Of a DNA stretch of 43,543 bases, positions 18,975-28,146 are shown piece by piece. This stretch comes from Prochlorococcus sp. AG-355-P18 (GTDB taxonomy: Bacteria; Cyanobacteriota; Cyanobacteriia; PCC-6307; Cyanobiaceae): contig QCER01000012.1 of assembly GCA_003280515.1 (NCBI GenBank), positions 1-43,543 of the forward strand, written 5' to 3'. The notes under the pieces were generated by a model that was not told the origin of the DNA, ran no database searches, and was given only the letters and a program-made list of their open reading frames with translations. Position numbers and translations under genes: made by a program. How positions within the stretch are numbered: the stretch's first letter is position 1; the number at the start of each line of letters is the position of its first letter.

Positions 18975-19709
18975 ATGATACCTGCTTCACGAGGATTCAA
19001 CAGCTTTAGTTCGCCACAGTCCGGACAAAGTAAAATTAATTCTGTTGGAGAACGTTTTCCAATAAATAGAACTTTAATGGAAGTTATTAAAGGTCTAGAT
19101 GGTGCAAGCACTGAAATGGTTGAGCGATCTAAAACAATATTTTTCCCTGGGGACCCTGCTGAAAGGGTTTATCTTATAAGAAGGGGAGCAGTAAGACTGT
19201 CAAGAGTTTATGAGTCAGGTGAAGAGATAACTGTTGCTCTTTTAAGAGAGAATAGTCTCTTTGGTGTTTTATCTCTTCTCACAGGCCATAGATCTGATCG
19301 TTTTTACCATGCTATAGCCTTCACAAGAGTTGAAATGATAACAGCACCTGCAAATTCTGTTTTAAGAGCTATAGAGGAAGATGCATCAGTGGGGTTACTA
19401 CTTTTACAGGGGCTTTCGAGTAGGATCTTACAAACTGAAACAATGATAGAAACTCTTACACATAGAGATATGTCTTCTCGTTTAGTAAGTTTTTTAATGG
19501 TTCTTTGTAGAGACTTTGGAGTTGCAGGTGAAAAAGGTATCACAATAGATCTAAGGCTTTCACATCAGTCAATTGCTGAAGCTATTGGTTCTACAAGAGT
19601 AACCATTACAAGATTATTGGGCGATTTAAAGGATTCAGGGCTTCTTAATATTGAAAGAAAAAAGATTACAGTGTTCGATCCAATTGCTCTTGCAAAAAGA
19701 TTTAATTGA
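18975..19709 (+). CDS. ntcA: global nitrogen regulator NtcA
   Basis: CRP/FNR-family activator that binds 2-oxoglutarate and turns on nitrogen-assimilation genes when ammonium is scarce. The 244-residue protein has a cyclic-nucleotide-binding-like domain with [20 protein letters not shown] (about 55-75) and a C-terminal winged helix with the recognition region [18 protein letters not shown] (about 196-213), essentially the conserved NtcA HTH. The N-terminal 35 residues are variable. A consensus NtcA box and -10 element precede it. The next two genes follow on the same strand. Confidence 0.97.
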   Translation: MIPASRGFNSFSSPQSGQSKINSVGERFPINRTLMEVIKGLDGASTEMVERSKTIFFPGDPAERVYLIRRGAVRLSRVYESGEEITVALLRENSLFGVLSLLTGHRSDRFYHAIAFTRVEMITAPANSVLRAIEEDASVGLLLLQGLSSRILQTETMIETLTHRDMSSRLVSFLMVLCRDFGVAGEKGITIDLRLSHQSIAEAIGSTRVTITRLLGDLKDSGLLNIERKKITVFDPIALAKRFN

Positions 19710-19748
19710 TACATCATAAATTATGATGTACTGAGGATATGCAAAAGT

Positions 19749-20714
19749 GTGGCTTGGATTTTAATTGTTTTTTTAATACTACTAGGGGGATTAATTGCAC
19801 CATTTGGGGATATTCTTGGAACAAAGATTGGTAAAGCAAGATTTAGTATCTTAAAATTAAGACCGAAAAAAACAGCCACTATAGTAACGATAATAACTGG
19901 TGGGTTTATTAGTTCAATATCGATAGGGTTATTGATTTTAGTTAGTGAAGAATTCAGACAAAGGCTTTTTGTTGATATACCTTTTTTGCAAAAAACTTTA
20001 GATGAAAGTAAAAAAGCCTTAATCCCTTTACAGGAAGAACGAAAGGAACTTGAAGGTAAGATCATTCAAAAAGAAAAGGAATTAAATCTTTTAAAAAATA
20101 ATATTAAAGAATTTAGGAGAGGAAATATTGTTATTAAAAGAGGACAAACTTTATTTATTGCTGAGGTTAATTCCAGCTCAAATATAAAATTAGAATTAAC
20201 AAAAATCTATAATGAAGCTGATAAATTTGTAAGGAAAATTGTTATCCCAACTAATAAAGAAGCAAAAAATATTCTTTTGTGGAGACCAAGTGATATTACA
20301 AAAATTGAAACAATTGCTGCTAGAGGAGGAAACTGGATTTTATTAATTAAATCTGCAACAAATGTTTTAAAAGGGGATAATTATGTTTTTGTATCTCCTG
20401 ATCTACTAGAGAATAAGTTCATAGTCAAAAAAGGAGAAGTTATTACAAGTTCAATTTTGGGAGAAAGTGATTTAAATCTTAAATCTATAAATTTAAAAAT
20501 TAAATCTTTGCTTAGAGAAACAAGAGATGAAATTAAGTCAAAAGGGTCACAAGTTAGTGAAATAAATACAAGTAGAAATTTTGTAAAAAAAATTAGAGAC
20601 TTTCTTCAAGAAAATCAAAATATCAAATTTAAGTTAGAAGTAGTATCTTTAAGAGATAGTAAAACTGTAGAACCCATAGTCGTTGAAATTAATATTTTAA
20701 AGGTTGCATCTTAA
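19749..20714 (+). CDS. DUF3084 family membrane protein
   Basis: 321 residues with a GTG start. An N-terminal helix (about 2-20) is followed by the strongly conserved GDILGTKIGKARFSILKLRP (about 23-42) and a second membrane helix (about 44-68). A coiled-coil segment lies around 80-125 (KKALIPLQEERKELEGKI), and the remainder is soluble. This layout is that of DUF3084, a cyanobacterial family of unknown function. It lies 39 bases after ntcA and abuts the RuvX-like gene, so the three may be co-transcribed. Confidence 0.88.
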   Translation: MAWILIVFLILLGGLIAPFGDILGTKIGKARFSILKLRPKKTATIVTIITGGFISSISIGLLILVSEEFRQRLFVDIPFLQKTLDESKKALIPLQEERKELEGKIIQKEKELNLLKNNIKEFRRGNIVIKRGQTLFIAEVNSSSNIKLELTKIYNEADKFVRKIVIPTNKEAKNILLWRPSDITKIETIAARGGNWILLIKSATNVLKGDNYVFVSPDLLENKFIVKKGEVITSSILGESDLNLKSINLKIKSLLRETRDEIKSKGSQVSEINTSRNFVKKIRDFLQENQNIKFKLEVVSLRDSKTVEPIVVEINILKVAS

Positions 20715-21152
20715 ATGCCTAAAGTTATAACTATTGATCCAGGAAAAAGTAAATGTGGCTTAGTCTTAGCTGAAATAAGTGAAAAGAAAGTTTATAAAGC
20801 GATCATTCTCAAAAGTGAATTAGTTGAGAATTATGTAAGAAATTTAATTACCGCCGAGGACATATCACAAATTATTATCGGTAATGGTACTACAAATAGA
20901 GACATTAGAGAAAAACTATATTTTTTTAAAAAAGAAATAATAATTTCTGAAGAAAAAAATACTACCTACAGGGCTAAAGCAAGGTATTTTGAACTTTTCC
21001 CAATTAGTGGTCTAAAGTTTTTAATCCCTAGAGAGGTTTTTATTCTCAATAAAAATCTTGATGCGATATCAGCTTTGATAATTTTAGAAGATTATTGCAA
21101 AATGAAGTTTACTTTGAATCAAAATATAGATTTTAAAACTTGGCTGAAATAG
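20715..21152 (+). CDS. RNase H-fold protein related to RuvX/YqgF
   Basis: 145 residues beginning MPKVITIDPGKSKCGLVLAE. The DPG-x-KCG motif matches the first acidic strand of the RNase H-like RuvC/YqgF superfamily; a later acidic position in DAISALIILEDY could supply the third catalytic carboxylate. It may be a nuclease acting on RNA or branched DNA, but the bacterial YqgF itself is shorter and differs in detail, so this is a paralogue at best. Its ATG follows directly on the DUF3084 stop. The last 20 bases overlap the convergent DUF3146 gene. Confidence 0.75.
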   Translation: MPKVITIDPGKSKCGLVLAEISEKKVYKAIILKSELVENYVRNLITAEDISQIIIGNGTTNRDIREKLYFFKKEIIISEEKNTTYRAKARYFELFPISGLKFLIPREVFILNKNLDAISALIILEDYCKMKFTLNQNIDFKTWLK

Positions 21153-21390
21153 TGAACTTATATTCATTCCCTGCTTCTAGTTCATAATCTTTTTTCAATA
21201 AAAATCTCAATAACGCATCCTCAATTAATGCTCTTCCCAAAGGTGGATTAACCGTTAATAAACCTTTATTAAAGGACCATGTGAAAGTCCATTTAAATTG
21301 ACTTGCTTCCACTACTCCCTGTATTTGCTTTTTAGAGAAGCAATATTCCTTAACACTTACATTGGCAATAGTTTCAGGTTTTGAACGCAT
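21133..21390 (-). CDS. DUF3146 family protein
   Basis: 85-residue soluble protein. The pattern of an N-terminal SKPETIANVSVKEY, then WTFTWSFNKGLLTVNPPLGR (about 34-53), and YELEAGNEYKFTISAKF at the end matches DUF3146, a cyanobacterial family without a known role. The gene begins three bases after the pth stop on the same strand, so pth and this gene likely form one transcript. It overlaps the RuvX-like gene tail to tail by 20 bases. Confidence 0.85.
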   Translation of the reverse strand: MRSKPETIANVSVKEYCFSKKQIQGVVEASQFKWTFTWSFNKGLLTVNPPLGRALIEDALLRFLLKKDYELEAGNEYKFTISAKF

Positions 21391-21393
21391 TTC

Positions 21394-21996
21394 TTAAGGT
21401 TGGTTTTTATCAAAAGAATTTAATTCATTAATTATATATTCTTCTTTTTTAGTATTTAGTTGTTCGAGGGATTCTATTACTTTCATATACACTTTATCCA
21501 ATATTGAATTTTCTTCTGGAGAAATATTTCCTAATACATGCGAAATGGTATTGAAATTATTTTTTCCTTCTATTAGAGGAGGTGAACCAATACCAATTCT
21601 TATTCGTTTAAAGTTTTGTGTTTGCAATTGTTCAATGATGCTTTTAAGTCCGTTATGTCCTCCTGAGCCTCCTTTTCTTCTGAATCTTATTTTTCCAAGG
21701 GGAAGATCTTTGTCGTCGACTATAATTAAAATCTGATCTAAATTTATTTTATACCAATCAACTATTGCTCGCACAGCATGACCACTGTTATTCATAAAAG
21801 TATTTGGTAAAAATAATCTGAAAGTAGAATCATTGATTTGAAATTCTGAGCAGGAACTTTTAAGTTTCTCTTTTAATAAAAAATTTGAATTAAATTTTTT
21901 CGAGAAATTTTCAAGTAGTAAAAAACCTATGTTGTGTCTACTTTTTGAGTACTTCTTACCAGGATTTCCTAATCCAATTAAAAATATTTCATTCAT
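21394..21996 (-). CDS. pth: peptidyl-tRNA hydrolase
   Basis: Recycles peptidyl-tRNA released from stalled ribosomes. The 200-residue protein has the family opening FLIGLGNPGKKYSKSRHNIGF with the catalytic His in RHNIGF (about residue 21), FLPNTFMNNSG, the catalytic Asp in IIVDDKDLPLGKIRFR, and GGHNGLKSI. Length is normal. A hairpin at 22004-22025 sits 8 bases upstream of the start codon and could occlude the ribosome binding region. Confidence 0.96.
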   Translation of the reverse strand: MNEIFLIGLGNPGKKYSKSRHNIGFLLLENFSKKFNSNFLLKEKLKSSCSEFQINDSTFRLFLPNTFMNNSGHAVRAIVDWYKINLDQILIIVDDKDLPLGKIRFRRKGGSGGHNGLKSIIEQLQTQNFKRIRIGIGSPPLIEGKNNFNTISHVLGNISPEENSILDKVYMKVIESLEQLNTKKEEYIINELNSFDKNQP

Positions 21997-22003
21997 GATT
22001 AAC

Positions 22004-22025
22004 TCTCAATCTCTTTTCATTGAGA
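22004..22025 (-). promoter_or_regulatory. hairpin in the pth leader
   Basis: A perfect 7-bp inverted repeat, TCTCAAT and ATTGAGA, with an 8-base loop lies 8 bases upstream of the pth ATG on the minus strand. The arm nearest the gene contains GAG bases that would form any Shine-Dalgarno sequence. There is no T-run, so it is unlikely to be a terminator for psbH. It could affect translation of pth, or be chance. Confidence 0.3.
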
Positions 22026-22134
22026 ATTATATATACAAGAAAATTATAACCTAGTGCATTAAAACAAAAGTTTTAAAAAAGGGTTATTTATTAATTAAAT
22101 TATTGAGATAAATTTTTGATAGGGTTCTAGAATT

Positions 22135-22335
22135 TTAGTTTCCGTTCCAATCAACTGAGAAACCCTGTAATAAAAGTGATTGGTTATAAATTTGTAGAAG
22201 AATAACTAAAAAAACTAAAAGTAGTAAGCCAATTACTGTCATCACAGGAACTGCTCCCCAACCTGGTACAACTTTACCTTGACCTGAATTGCCAATTGCT
22301 TTTAAAAGACTTCCTAAGGCTGTTTTTTGACCCAT
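22135..22335 (-). CDS. psbH: photosystem II reaction center protein PsbH
   Basis: Small single-span photosystem II subunit next to CP47. The 66 residues begin [14 protein letters not shown], continue through [13 protein letters not shown], and have one membrane helix (about 30-52, [18 protein letters not shown]) with a short lumenal tail ending DWNGN. The N-terminal threonine phosphorylation region of plant PsbH is absent, as expected for cyanobacteria. It is divergent from psbN across an 80-base gap that holds a perfect palindrome. Confidence 0.97.
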
Positions 22336-22370
22336 GTTAAATTCACAAAATCTATTATTATTTCGCTATT

Positions 22371-22386
22371 GTATAAGAACTTATAC
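22371..22386. promoter_or_regulatory. palindrome in the psbH-psbN divergent promoter
   Basis: GTATAAG-AA-CTTATAC is a perfect 7-bp dyad, midway between the psbH start (22335) and the psbN start (22416). Each arm reads TATAAG, a fair -10 box, outward on its own strand, so the two promoters would overlap. It is not an NtcA site because the half-sites are two bases too far apart. A regulator binding site or mirrored promoters are both possible. Confidence 0.5.
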
Positions 22387-22415
22387 ATAAATTGTTTACA
22401 AACTTAGCAAAATTG

Positions 22416-22568
22416 ATGCAAACTTTATCATCTGCTCCAGATCCTGCAGTTTCCATAGCTGTAACTATTCTGGCATTACTTCTAGCTTTGACTGGCTTTG
22501 GTCTCTGGACAGCCTTCGGACCTAAAGCTGCAAAGCTTACAGATCCTTGGGATGATCATGACGATTAA
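22416..22568 (+). CDS. psbN: PsbN protein
   Basis: 50-residue protein found from the bases directly: MQTLSSAPDPAVSIAV, one membrane helix with ILALLLALTGFGLWTAFG, and the conserved tail KLTDPWDDHDD. In plastids PsbN helps assemble photosystem II rather than being a stable subunit. Its position next to psbH but on the opposite strand is the arrangement conserved in cyanobacteria and plastids. psbI follows 109 bases later on the same strand. Confidence 0.96.
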   Translation: MQTLSSAPDPAVSIAVTILALLLALTGFGLWTAFGPKAAKLTDPWDDHDD

Positions 22569-22677
22569 CTTAACTTTAAAGTATTTCAAAATTTTCCAAA
22601 AATACAAAAAGTAAACTTTTAATCATAGTTTAATTATAAATTTAATAAGATATAAATCTGTCAGTACTAGTAAATCC

Positions 22678-22806
22678 ATGCTCGCCCTAAAAATTTCTGT
22701 CTACACTATTGTCTTCTTCTTCGTTGGAATATTTTTATTTGGATTTTTAGCAAGCGATCCAACAAGAACTCCAAATAGAAAAGATCTAGAAAGTCCACAA
22801 GACTAA
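22678..22806 (+). CDS. psbI: photosystem II reaction center protein PsbI
   Basis: 42-residue single-span subunit near D1 and cytochrome b559: [19 protein letters not shown], then [17 protein letters not shown] and a short acidic tail. The sequence matches cyanobacterial PsbI along its length. It is followed after 24 bases by the OstA/LptD-like gene on the same strand. Confidence 0.97.
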
Positions 22807-22830
22807 TTTATTTATTTTAATTTATTTAAA

Positions 22831-24825
22831 TTGATTTCTGGAATTTTTAAAAAGGTAATATTTTCTTCTTTTCTCTTTATTAATTTTATACAGCCATCAG
22901 AATCGGCTGAATTTCAAAAAATTAATAAGAATATCGATAATCGAAATGTAAAACTTCCTGTTCCTATATCATCTAGTGCAGAAACTTCATCAAGTACTAT
23001 CAAAATTTTTTCTGATACTAAGCCCCAAGTAAATTTATCACAGAAAAATATCGATTCACTTTTAGTGGCTAAGTCCGAAAAAAAACAAGAGTTAATAATT
23101 CAATCTGATAAACAGTCTGAGATAAATGATGTTATTTATGCAGAGGGAAATGTCTCCGTTTCTTACAGAGGCAAACTCCTTAAGGCAGATACTTTAACTT
23201 ACGATAAGTTAAATAAAAAAATTAGTGCTAAAGGAAATATATTTTTGGAATTAGGAGATCAATTCTTCAAAGTTTCTCAACTAGAGTACAGTTTTATTAG
23301 TGAAAAAGGATATTTATTAGATGTTGAGGGATCTATTAATACGAGTACATTGATGGGAGACTTATCGTCTAATTTCAGCTTATTAGACTCTTATAAGATA
23401 GAAAATATATTTGAATTAAAAAAAAAGGAAGTTTTAAATACTCCTAGCAAGGTTGAAAATTGGTATTTTTTTACAGATAAAATATCTATAGATGGCCAAA
23501 CATGGGAGAGCAAGAAGACTTTATTCAGTAATGATTTGCTTGAATCGAAACAGGTCAAATTAGCCATTAATTCATTAAAAGTAATTTCTGAAGCAGAGAA
23601 ATTACGATTTAAGTCATCACTAAACTATTTAATATTTGAAGAAAAAGTTTCAATTCCATTTTGGCTTGGCGATAGAACTTTAACAAAGTCTGGAGAATTC
23701 TTTGATTTTGAAAATAGGTGGAATTTAGGATATGAAAACTTAGATAAGGATGGGTATTTTATTGGTAGGAAATTAAACTCTATAGAAATTTCTGATGATT
23801 TTGTTCTTGATTTAGAGCCTCAATTACTAATTCAGAGGTCATTAAAGGGTTATACAAAAAGCTTTGTAAAGAAGGACGAATCAATCACTTCAGATAGGGT
23901 TAAGAGAAATTCAAGTTTTGAAGATTATTTTGCTCTAAAATCTCAGATAAAAGGCCCAATAAAAAATTGGAATTTGGAAATAGATAAGAATTTAAATTCT
24001 CTTGATTTGGATAAATTTTCAAATGCATTTAGATTTAAAACTGAATTGAGTAAGGAAATTGATTTATTAGATTCAAAATGGGAAAAAAGTTTTTATGGAA
24101 TTTATAGAGAGAGGATCTGGAATGGTTCATTAGGTGAAGCAGAAATTTACTCAGGTTATGGTTCAAAATTGCAAAAAGAAAATACTTGGATTGTTGATGG
24201 CATTAAAAAGTCAGAATTTTTATCTTTAGGTTTGGCCAAAATAACAGCAGAGGCTTTAAATACTAAAAATTTGGTAACTAACCTAAAAGGGAATTTGTTT
24301 TATTCTCTTGATCAGAAATTTCCAATTAGCATTGTAGAACCTGAAAAGAAATCTATTGATATTACATATAAGTACATACCCGAACCAATCACAAAAGGCT
24401 TAAGTCTTAATACAAGATTGGAAGCATCATATTCTTTTTATGAAAATGGAGATCATCAAGAATATATAGGTCTAGGTATTGGCCCAGAATTAATATTTGG
24501 TAATTTTAAAAATAAAACTTTTGACTATACCCGTATAAGTTTTTTACCTTTCTATAAATTTGATAGTGGCGAAAGTGTTTTTAAGTTTGATCATAATTAT
24601 GAGAACTTCACCTTAGATATTTCTTTTGATCAGCAATTATATGGACCAATCATTCTCAAAAGTTTTGGGATTTTGAATCTAACAAATGATTCAAATGATT
24701 ATGGTGAATTTATAGATTCTAAAATTTCTCTAAATTGGAAGAAAAGATCCTATGAATTTGGTATTTTTTATCAGCCTCATAATCAAGCAGGAGGTATTTC
24801 TTTTAGTCTCTATGGATTTAAATAG
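22831..24825 (+). CDS. OstA/LptD-like outer membrane protein (DUF3769)
   Basis: 664 residues from a TTG start, with a likely signal peptide (hydrophobic 9-22, S-E-S-A-E cleavage region). Residues about 105-150 resemble the OstA/LptA jellyroll repeat (VIYAEGNVSVSYRGKLLKAD, then GNIFLELGDQFFKVS). The rest is rich in alternating beta strands up to a terminal aromatic, FSLYGFK, as in outer-membrane barrels. It fits DUF3769, the cyanobacterial counterpart of the LPS-assembly protein LptD, which inserts LPS in the outer leaflet. Its stop abuts the stop of the convergent leuD with no spare base. Confidence 0.8.
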   Translation: MISGIFKKVIFSSFLFINFIQPSESAEFQKINKNIDNRNVKLPVPISSSAETSSSTIKIFSDTKPQVNLSQKNIDSLLVAKSEKKQELIIQSDKQSEINDVIYAEGNVSVSYRGKLLKADTLTYDKLNKKISAKGNIFLELGDQFFKVSQLEYSFISEKGYLLDVEGSINTSTLMGDLSSNFSLLDSYKIENIFELKKKEVLNTPSKVENWYFFTDKISIDGQTWESKKTLFSNDLLESKQVKLAINSLKVISEAEKLRFKSSLNYLIFEEKVSIPFWLGDRTLTKSGEFFDFENRWNLGYENLDKDGYFIGRKLNSIEISDDFVLDLEPQLLIQRSLKGYTKSFVKKDESITSDRVKRNSSFEDYFALKSQIKGPIKNWNLEIDKNLNSLDLDKFSNAFRFKTELSKEIDLLDSKWEKSFYGIYRERIWNGSLGEAEIYSGYGSKLQKENTWIVDGIKKSEFLSLGLAKITAEALNTKNLVTNLKGNLFYSLDQKFPISIVEPEKKSIDITYKYIPEPITKGLSLNTRLEASYSFYENGDHQEYIGLGIGPELIFGNFKNKTFDYTRISFLPFYKFDSGESVFKFDHNYENFTLDISFDQQLYGPIILKSFGILNLTNDSNDYGEFIDSKISLNWKKRSYEFGIFYQPHNQAGGISFSLYGFK

Positions 24826-25452
24826 CTATAAAAAATTAGTATTAAATTTTATATAGGGTAATTGGTTAAATTTATTTTCTATTAAATTTTTATTATCAAG
24901 TAGTGTTGAAGTAGCATCCCATTCTCCTGATAAAAACATTTTTCTTGAGCTCTCTTTGATCTCAAGATTGAAATTTAAATCTTTTGATTTTGCTAATGAA
25001 TTTTTAAGATCAATTTCTAAAAGTAAAGATTGATTATTGCAATAGTAGTTTTGTATTTCTTCTATGGATTTTTTAGGTAGCGTAAAACATGGAATTCCTA
25101 TCGCAATACAGTTACTGTAAAAAATGTCGGCGAAACTCTCGCCTATGATTGCTTTTATACCCCATCTCATAAGCGCTTGGGGGGCATGTTCTCTGCTGGA
25201 ACCACATCCAAAATTGCTATTAACAACTAGTAATGAGGCATTTTTGTTTTCCTCTAGATCAAAAGGATGCTTTCCTTTTAAAGTTTTTCTATCGTCCTCA
25301 AAAACCGATTCACCCAATGAATCAAAGTTAACACACTTCAAAAAACGCGCTGGAATTATTCGATCTGTATCAATGTCATTTCCAATCAATGAGATACATT
25401 GCCCTTTAATATTTGAAATTTTTCCAATTGGCGGGGTAAAGTCTGATTCCAT
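24826..25452 (-). CDS. leuD: 3-isopropylmalate dehydratase small subunit
   Basis: Partner of LeuC in the isomerisation of 2- to 3-isopropylmalate in leucine synthesis. The 208 residues include GNDIDTDRIIPARFLKC (about 24-40) and the swivelling-domain signature NFGCGSSREHAPQAL (about 80-94). Its ATG shares one base with the leuC stop (TGATG), so translation of the two subunits is coupled, which suits their 1:1 complex. Confidence 0.96.
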   Translation of the reverse strand: MESDFTPPIGKISNIKGQCISLIGNDIDTDRIIPARFLKCVNFDSLGESVFEDDRKTLKGKHPFDLEENKNASLLVVNSNFGCGSSREHAPQALMRWGIKAIIGESFADIFYSNCIAIGIPCFTLPKKSIEEIQNYYCNNQSLLLEIDLKNSLAKSKDLNFNLEIKESSRKMFLSGEWDATSTLLDNKNLIENKFNQLPYIKFNTNFL

Positions 25453-26858
25453 CAGTTGATAAATTCTCTAACGTCACTGACTTTGCCATTAATTGCAGCA
25501 GCAGCAACCATTGCTGGACTCATGAGCAGTGTTCTTCCACTGGGAGATCCTTGCCGACCTTTGAAATTTCTATTACTAGAACTAGCACTAACTTGATTAC
25601 CTATTAGCTTATCTGAATTCATTGCTAAACACATTGAGCAGCCAGGCTCTCTCCATTGAAATCCAGAATCTTTAAATATCTGATCAAGACCTTCTTGTTT
25701 TGCTTCAGTGGCCACTTTTTCCGAACCTGGAACTGCAAATGCTTTGACATTCTTGGATACTTTTTTGCCTTTTAATACTTCAGCTGCAACTCTTAAGTCA
25801 CTGATTCTTCCATTTGTGCAACTTCCTATGAAACAAACGTCTATAGGAGTATCTTTTATTAATTGTCCAGGCTTGAAACTCATATATTCATAAGCCTCTT
25901 CTGCAACTAATTTATCATTTGGGGATAATTCATCTAAAAGAGGGATTTGTTGATTAATGCTTATACTTTGGCCGGGAGTAATCCCCCAGGTTACAGTTGG
26001 TTCTACCTTAGAAGCATCTAATTTAATTACGTCATCATAAATTGAATTTTCATCGCTTTTTAATGATTCCCACCATCTAAGCGCTCTATCCCAATGCTCA
26101 TTTTTTGGAGCATATAATTTATTTTTAACGTAACTAAAGGTCTTTTCATCAGGGTTGATGTAGCCGCATCTTGCTCCTCCTTCAATAGACATATTGCATA
26201 TCGTCATTCTTTCTTCCATTGATAATTCATGTATCGCAGGTCCTGCGAATTCATATGCAAAACCTACTCCTGCCTTTACACCAAGTTTATTAATTATATG
26301 AAGTACTAAATCCTTAGCATAAACACCCTTAGATAATTTATTGTCACACCAAATCTGCCTCACTTTCAATTTGTTCATGGCTAAGGTTTGGGTAGCAAGA
26401 ACATCTCTTACTTGACTTGTACCTATACCAAAAGCAATTGACCCAAAAGCTCCATGAGTTGAAGTATGAGAATCTCCGCAAGCGATTGTCATTCCTGGCT
26501 GAGTTAGGCCTAATTCCGGTGCGACTACATGAACTATTCCTTGATTACCACTACCAATATTAAAAAATCTTATTTTATGTTCTAAGCAATTCTTCTCCAG
26601 CGTTTCAATCATCTGTTCAGCTAGATTATCTTTGAAAGGCCTGCTCTGATTATCTGTTGGTACAATATGATCAACAGTAGCAACAGTTCTATCAGGGAAT
26701 TTTACTTTTAATTTTTTGTCCTTTAAAGCACCAAATGCTTGAGGACTCGTCACTTCATGGATAAGGTGAAGACCAATAAATATTTGATCAGATCCTCCAG
26801 GAAGACTTGAAACCTTATGTAAATCCCAAACTTTATCAAATAGGGTATCTTGACTCAA
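25452..26858 (-). CDS. leuC: 3-isopropylmalate dehydratase large subunit
   Basis: Aconitase-family enzyme of 468 residues carrying a 4Fe-4S cluster. The cluster cysteines are in FIGSCTNGR (about 347) and [11 protein letters not shown] (about 408-411). Other family marks are the N-terminal [25 protein letters not shown] and [17 protein letters not shown]. It is the upstream gene of leuCD and follows cinA by 13 bases on the same strand. Confidence 0.97.
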   Translation of the reverse strand: MSQDTLFDKVWDLHKVSSLPGGSDQIFIGLHLIHEVTSPQAFGALKDKKLKVKFPDRTVATVDHIVPTDNQSRPFKDNLAEQMIETLEKNCLEHKIRFFNIGSGNQGIVHVVAPELGLTQPGMTIACGDSHTSTHGAFGSIAFGIGTSQVRDVLATQTLAMNKLKVRQIWCDNKLSKGVYAKDLVLHIINKLGVKAGVGFAYEFAGPAIHELSMEERMTICNMSIEGGARCGYINPDEKTFSYVKNKLYAPKNEHWDRALRWWESLKSDENSIYDDVIKLDASKVEPTVTWGITPGQSISINQQIPLLDELSPNDKLVAEEAYEYMSFKPGQLIKDTPIDVCFIGSCTNGRISDLRVAAEVLKGKKVSKNVKAFAVPGSEKVATEAKQEGLDQIFKDSGFQWREPGCSMCLAMNSDKLIGNQVSASSSNRNFKGRQGSPSGRTLLMSPAMVAAAAINGKVSDVREFIN

Positions 26859-26871
26859 TTTGTAAAAATAG

Positions 26872-28146
26872 TTACTTACTATTCGATAATAGGATTAATC
26901 GGAGGCTGTTCAAACACACATTTACACTTAGTCTTTGAATTTCTATTCGATTTCGTGTTGAGTTAAATAGTTTTTTTATATTAGTTATGTGATTATTCGG
27001 TCCTGAAATTGAAATATAGACAAGTCCAACCGGTTTATCTTGACTGCCTCCGTTAGGACCAGCTATTCCACTAATTGCTATTGCCCAATCTGATCCTAAT
27101 TTCTCTTTTACATTAATTGCCATGGCCTCACAAACTTCTTCAGAAACTGCTCCATATTTTGTAAGTTTTTCTTTAGAAATATTTAATAATGAATTTTTTA
27201 GTTCATTACTATAGGAAATAATACTACCTTGAAAAACTTGAGATGAGCCTGATATTGAAGTAAGTGATGAAGATAGAAGGCCTCCGGTGCAGGATTCAGC
27301 AAAAACAATAGTTTCGTTTCTCTTGGTTAATTCTTTTATTAAAACGCTAGGAAGAGTATCATGGTCCTCTCCAAAAATAAATTTTGAAAAATCTTTTTTT
27401 AATTTTTCTTTAATAGGTTTAATTATATTTTTTGCTTCTAGGTCGTTCTTGGCTCGCGCGGTGATTCTGAGTTTAACCTCTCCTAAGTTTGCATATGGAG
27501 CAACGGTAGGGTTTTTAAGATTTAATAGATCATTAATTTTTTCAGCAACGCTTGATTCTCCAATACCCGCAAATTTAAGAGTGTTTGAAAAAAAGGAATA
27601 ATTATCTGAGAATTTAGTTTTAATGAAATCATACGCCGTCTCTTCCCACATAGTTTTCATTTCACTGGGTACTCCTGGGAAAGTAAGGATAGTAAAGTCT
27701 CTTACTGGTTCCCAAATCATTCCTGGAGCAGTGCCCCTAGGGTTATTAATAATTTGAGCATTTTCTGGGAAGAAACATTGTTTCCTTAAGCTGGAGGAAT
27801 CGTCCTTGAGCTTTGAGTTTGAAAGTTTTTGTTTAATTTCATCCCATAAGACCGGTCTTTCAAAAAGAGATACATTAAAAGATTTGGCTATTGCTTCAGT
27901 AGTTAAGTCATCTGGGGTGGGTCCTAAGCCACCAGTTGTAATTAGAAGATTACTTCTTTTCGATATTTCTTGAATTACTTTTATAATTCGATCACAATTA
28001 TCACCGACAGTTGATTGCCTAAAGTGATTTAAGCCTAATTGAGATAACTGTTCAGAAATCCATTGAGCATTTGTATTGATAATATTTCCTAAGAGTAACT
28101 CTGTTCCAATAGAAAGAATTTCAACTCCCTTGGAGTTAGGACTCAT
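26872..28146 (-). CDS. cinA: CinA-like protein (NMN amidohydrolase family)
   Basis: 424 residues with two domains. The N-terminal MoaB-like domain (about 7-170) has [10 protein letters not shown] and [13 protein letters not shown], linked to ADP-ribose or pyridine-nucleotide hydrolysis. The C-terminal CinA domain (about 260-424) has [14 protein letters not shown] and the loop with VGLVYISI; this domain deamidates nicotinamide mononucleotide in several bacteria. Both domains are intact. The start overlaps the glyA stop by four bases (ATGA). Confidence 0.93.
   Translation of the reverse strand: MSPNSKGVEILSIGTELLLGNIINTNAQWISEQLSQLGLNHFRQSTVGDNCDRIIKVIQEISKRSNLLITTGGLGPTPDDLTTEAIAKSFNVSLFERPVLWDEIKQKLSNSKLKDDSSSLRKQCFFPENAQIINNPRGTAPGMIWEPVRDFTILTFPGVPSEMKTMWEETAYDFIKTKFSDNYSFFSNTLKFAGIGESSVAEKINDLLNLKNPTVAPYANLGEVKLRITARAKNDLEAKNIIKPIKEKLKKDFSKFIFGEDHDTLPSVLIKELTKRNETIVFAESCTGGLLSSSLTSISGSSQVFQGSIISYSNELKNSLLNISKEKLTKYGAVSEEVCEAMAINVKEKLGSDWAIAISGIAGPNGGSQDKPVGLVYISISGPNNHITNIKKLFNSTRNRIEIQRLSVNVCLNSLRLILLSNSK

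Noticed and set aside
22380..22402. HLR1-like (RpaB) site upstream of psbN
   Set aside because: One half fits TTTACAAA but the other has a mismatch and the spacing is five rather than two bases.
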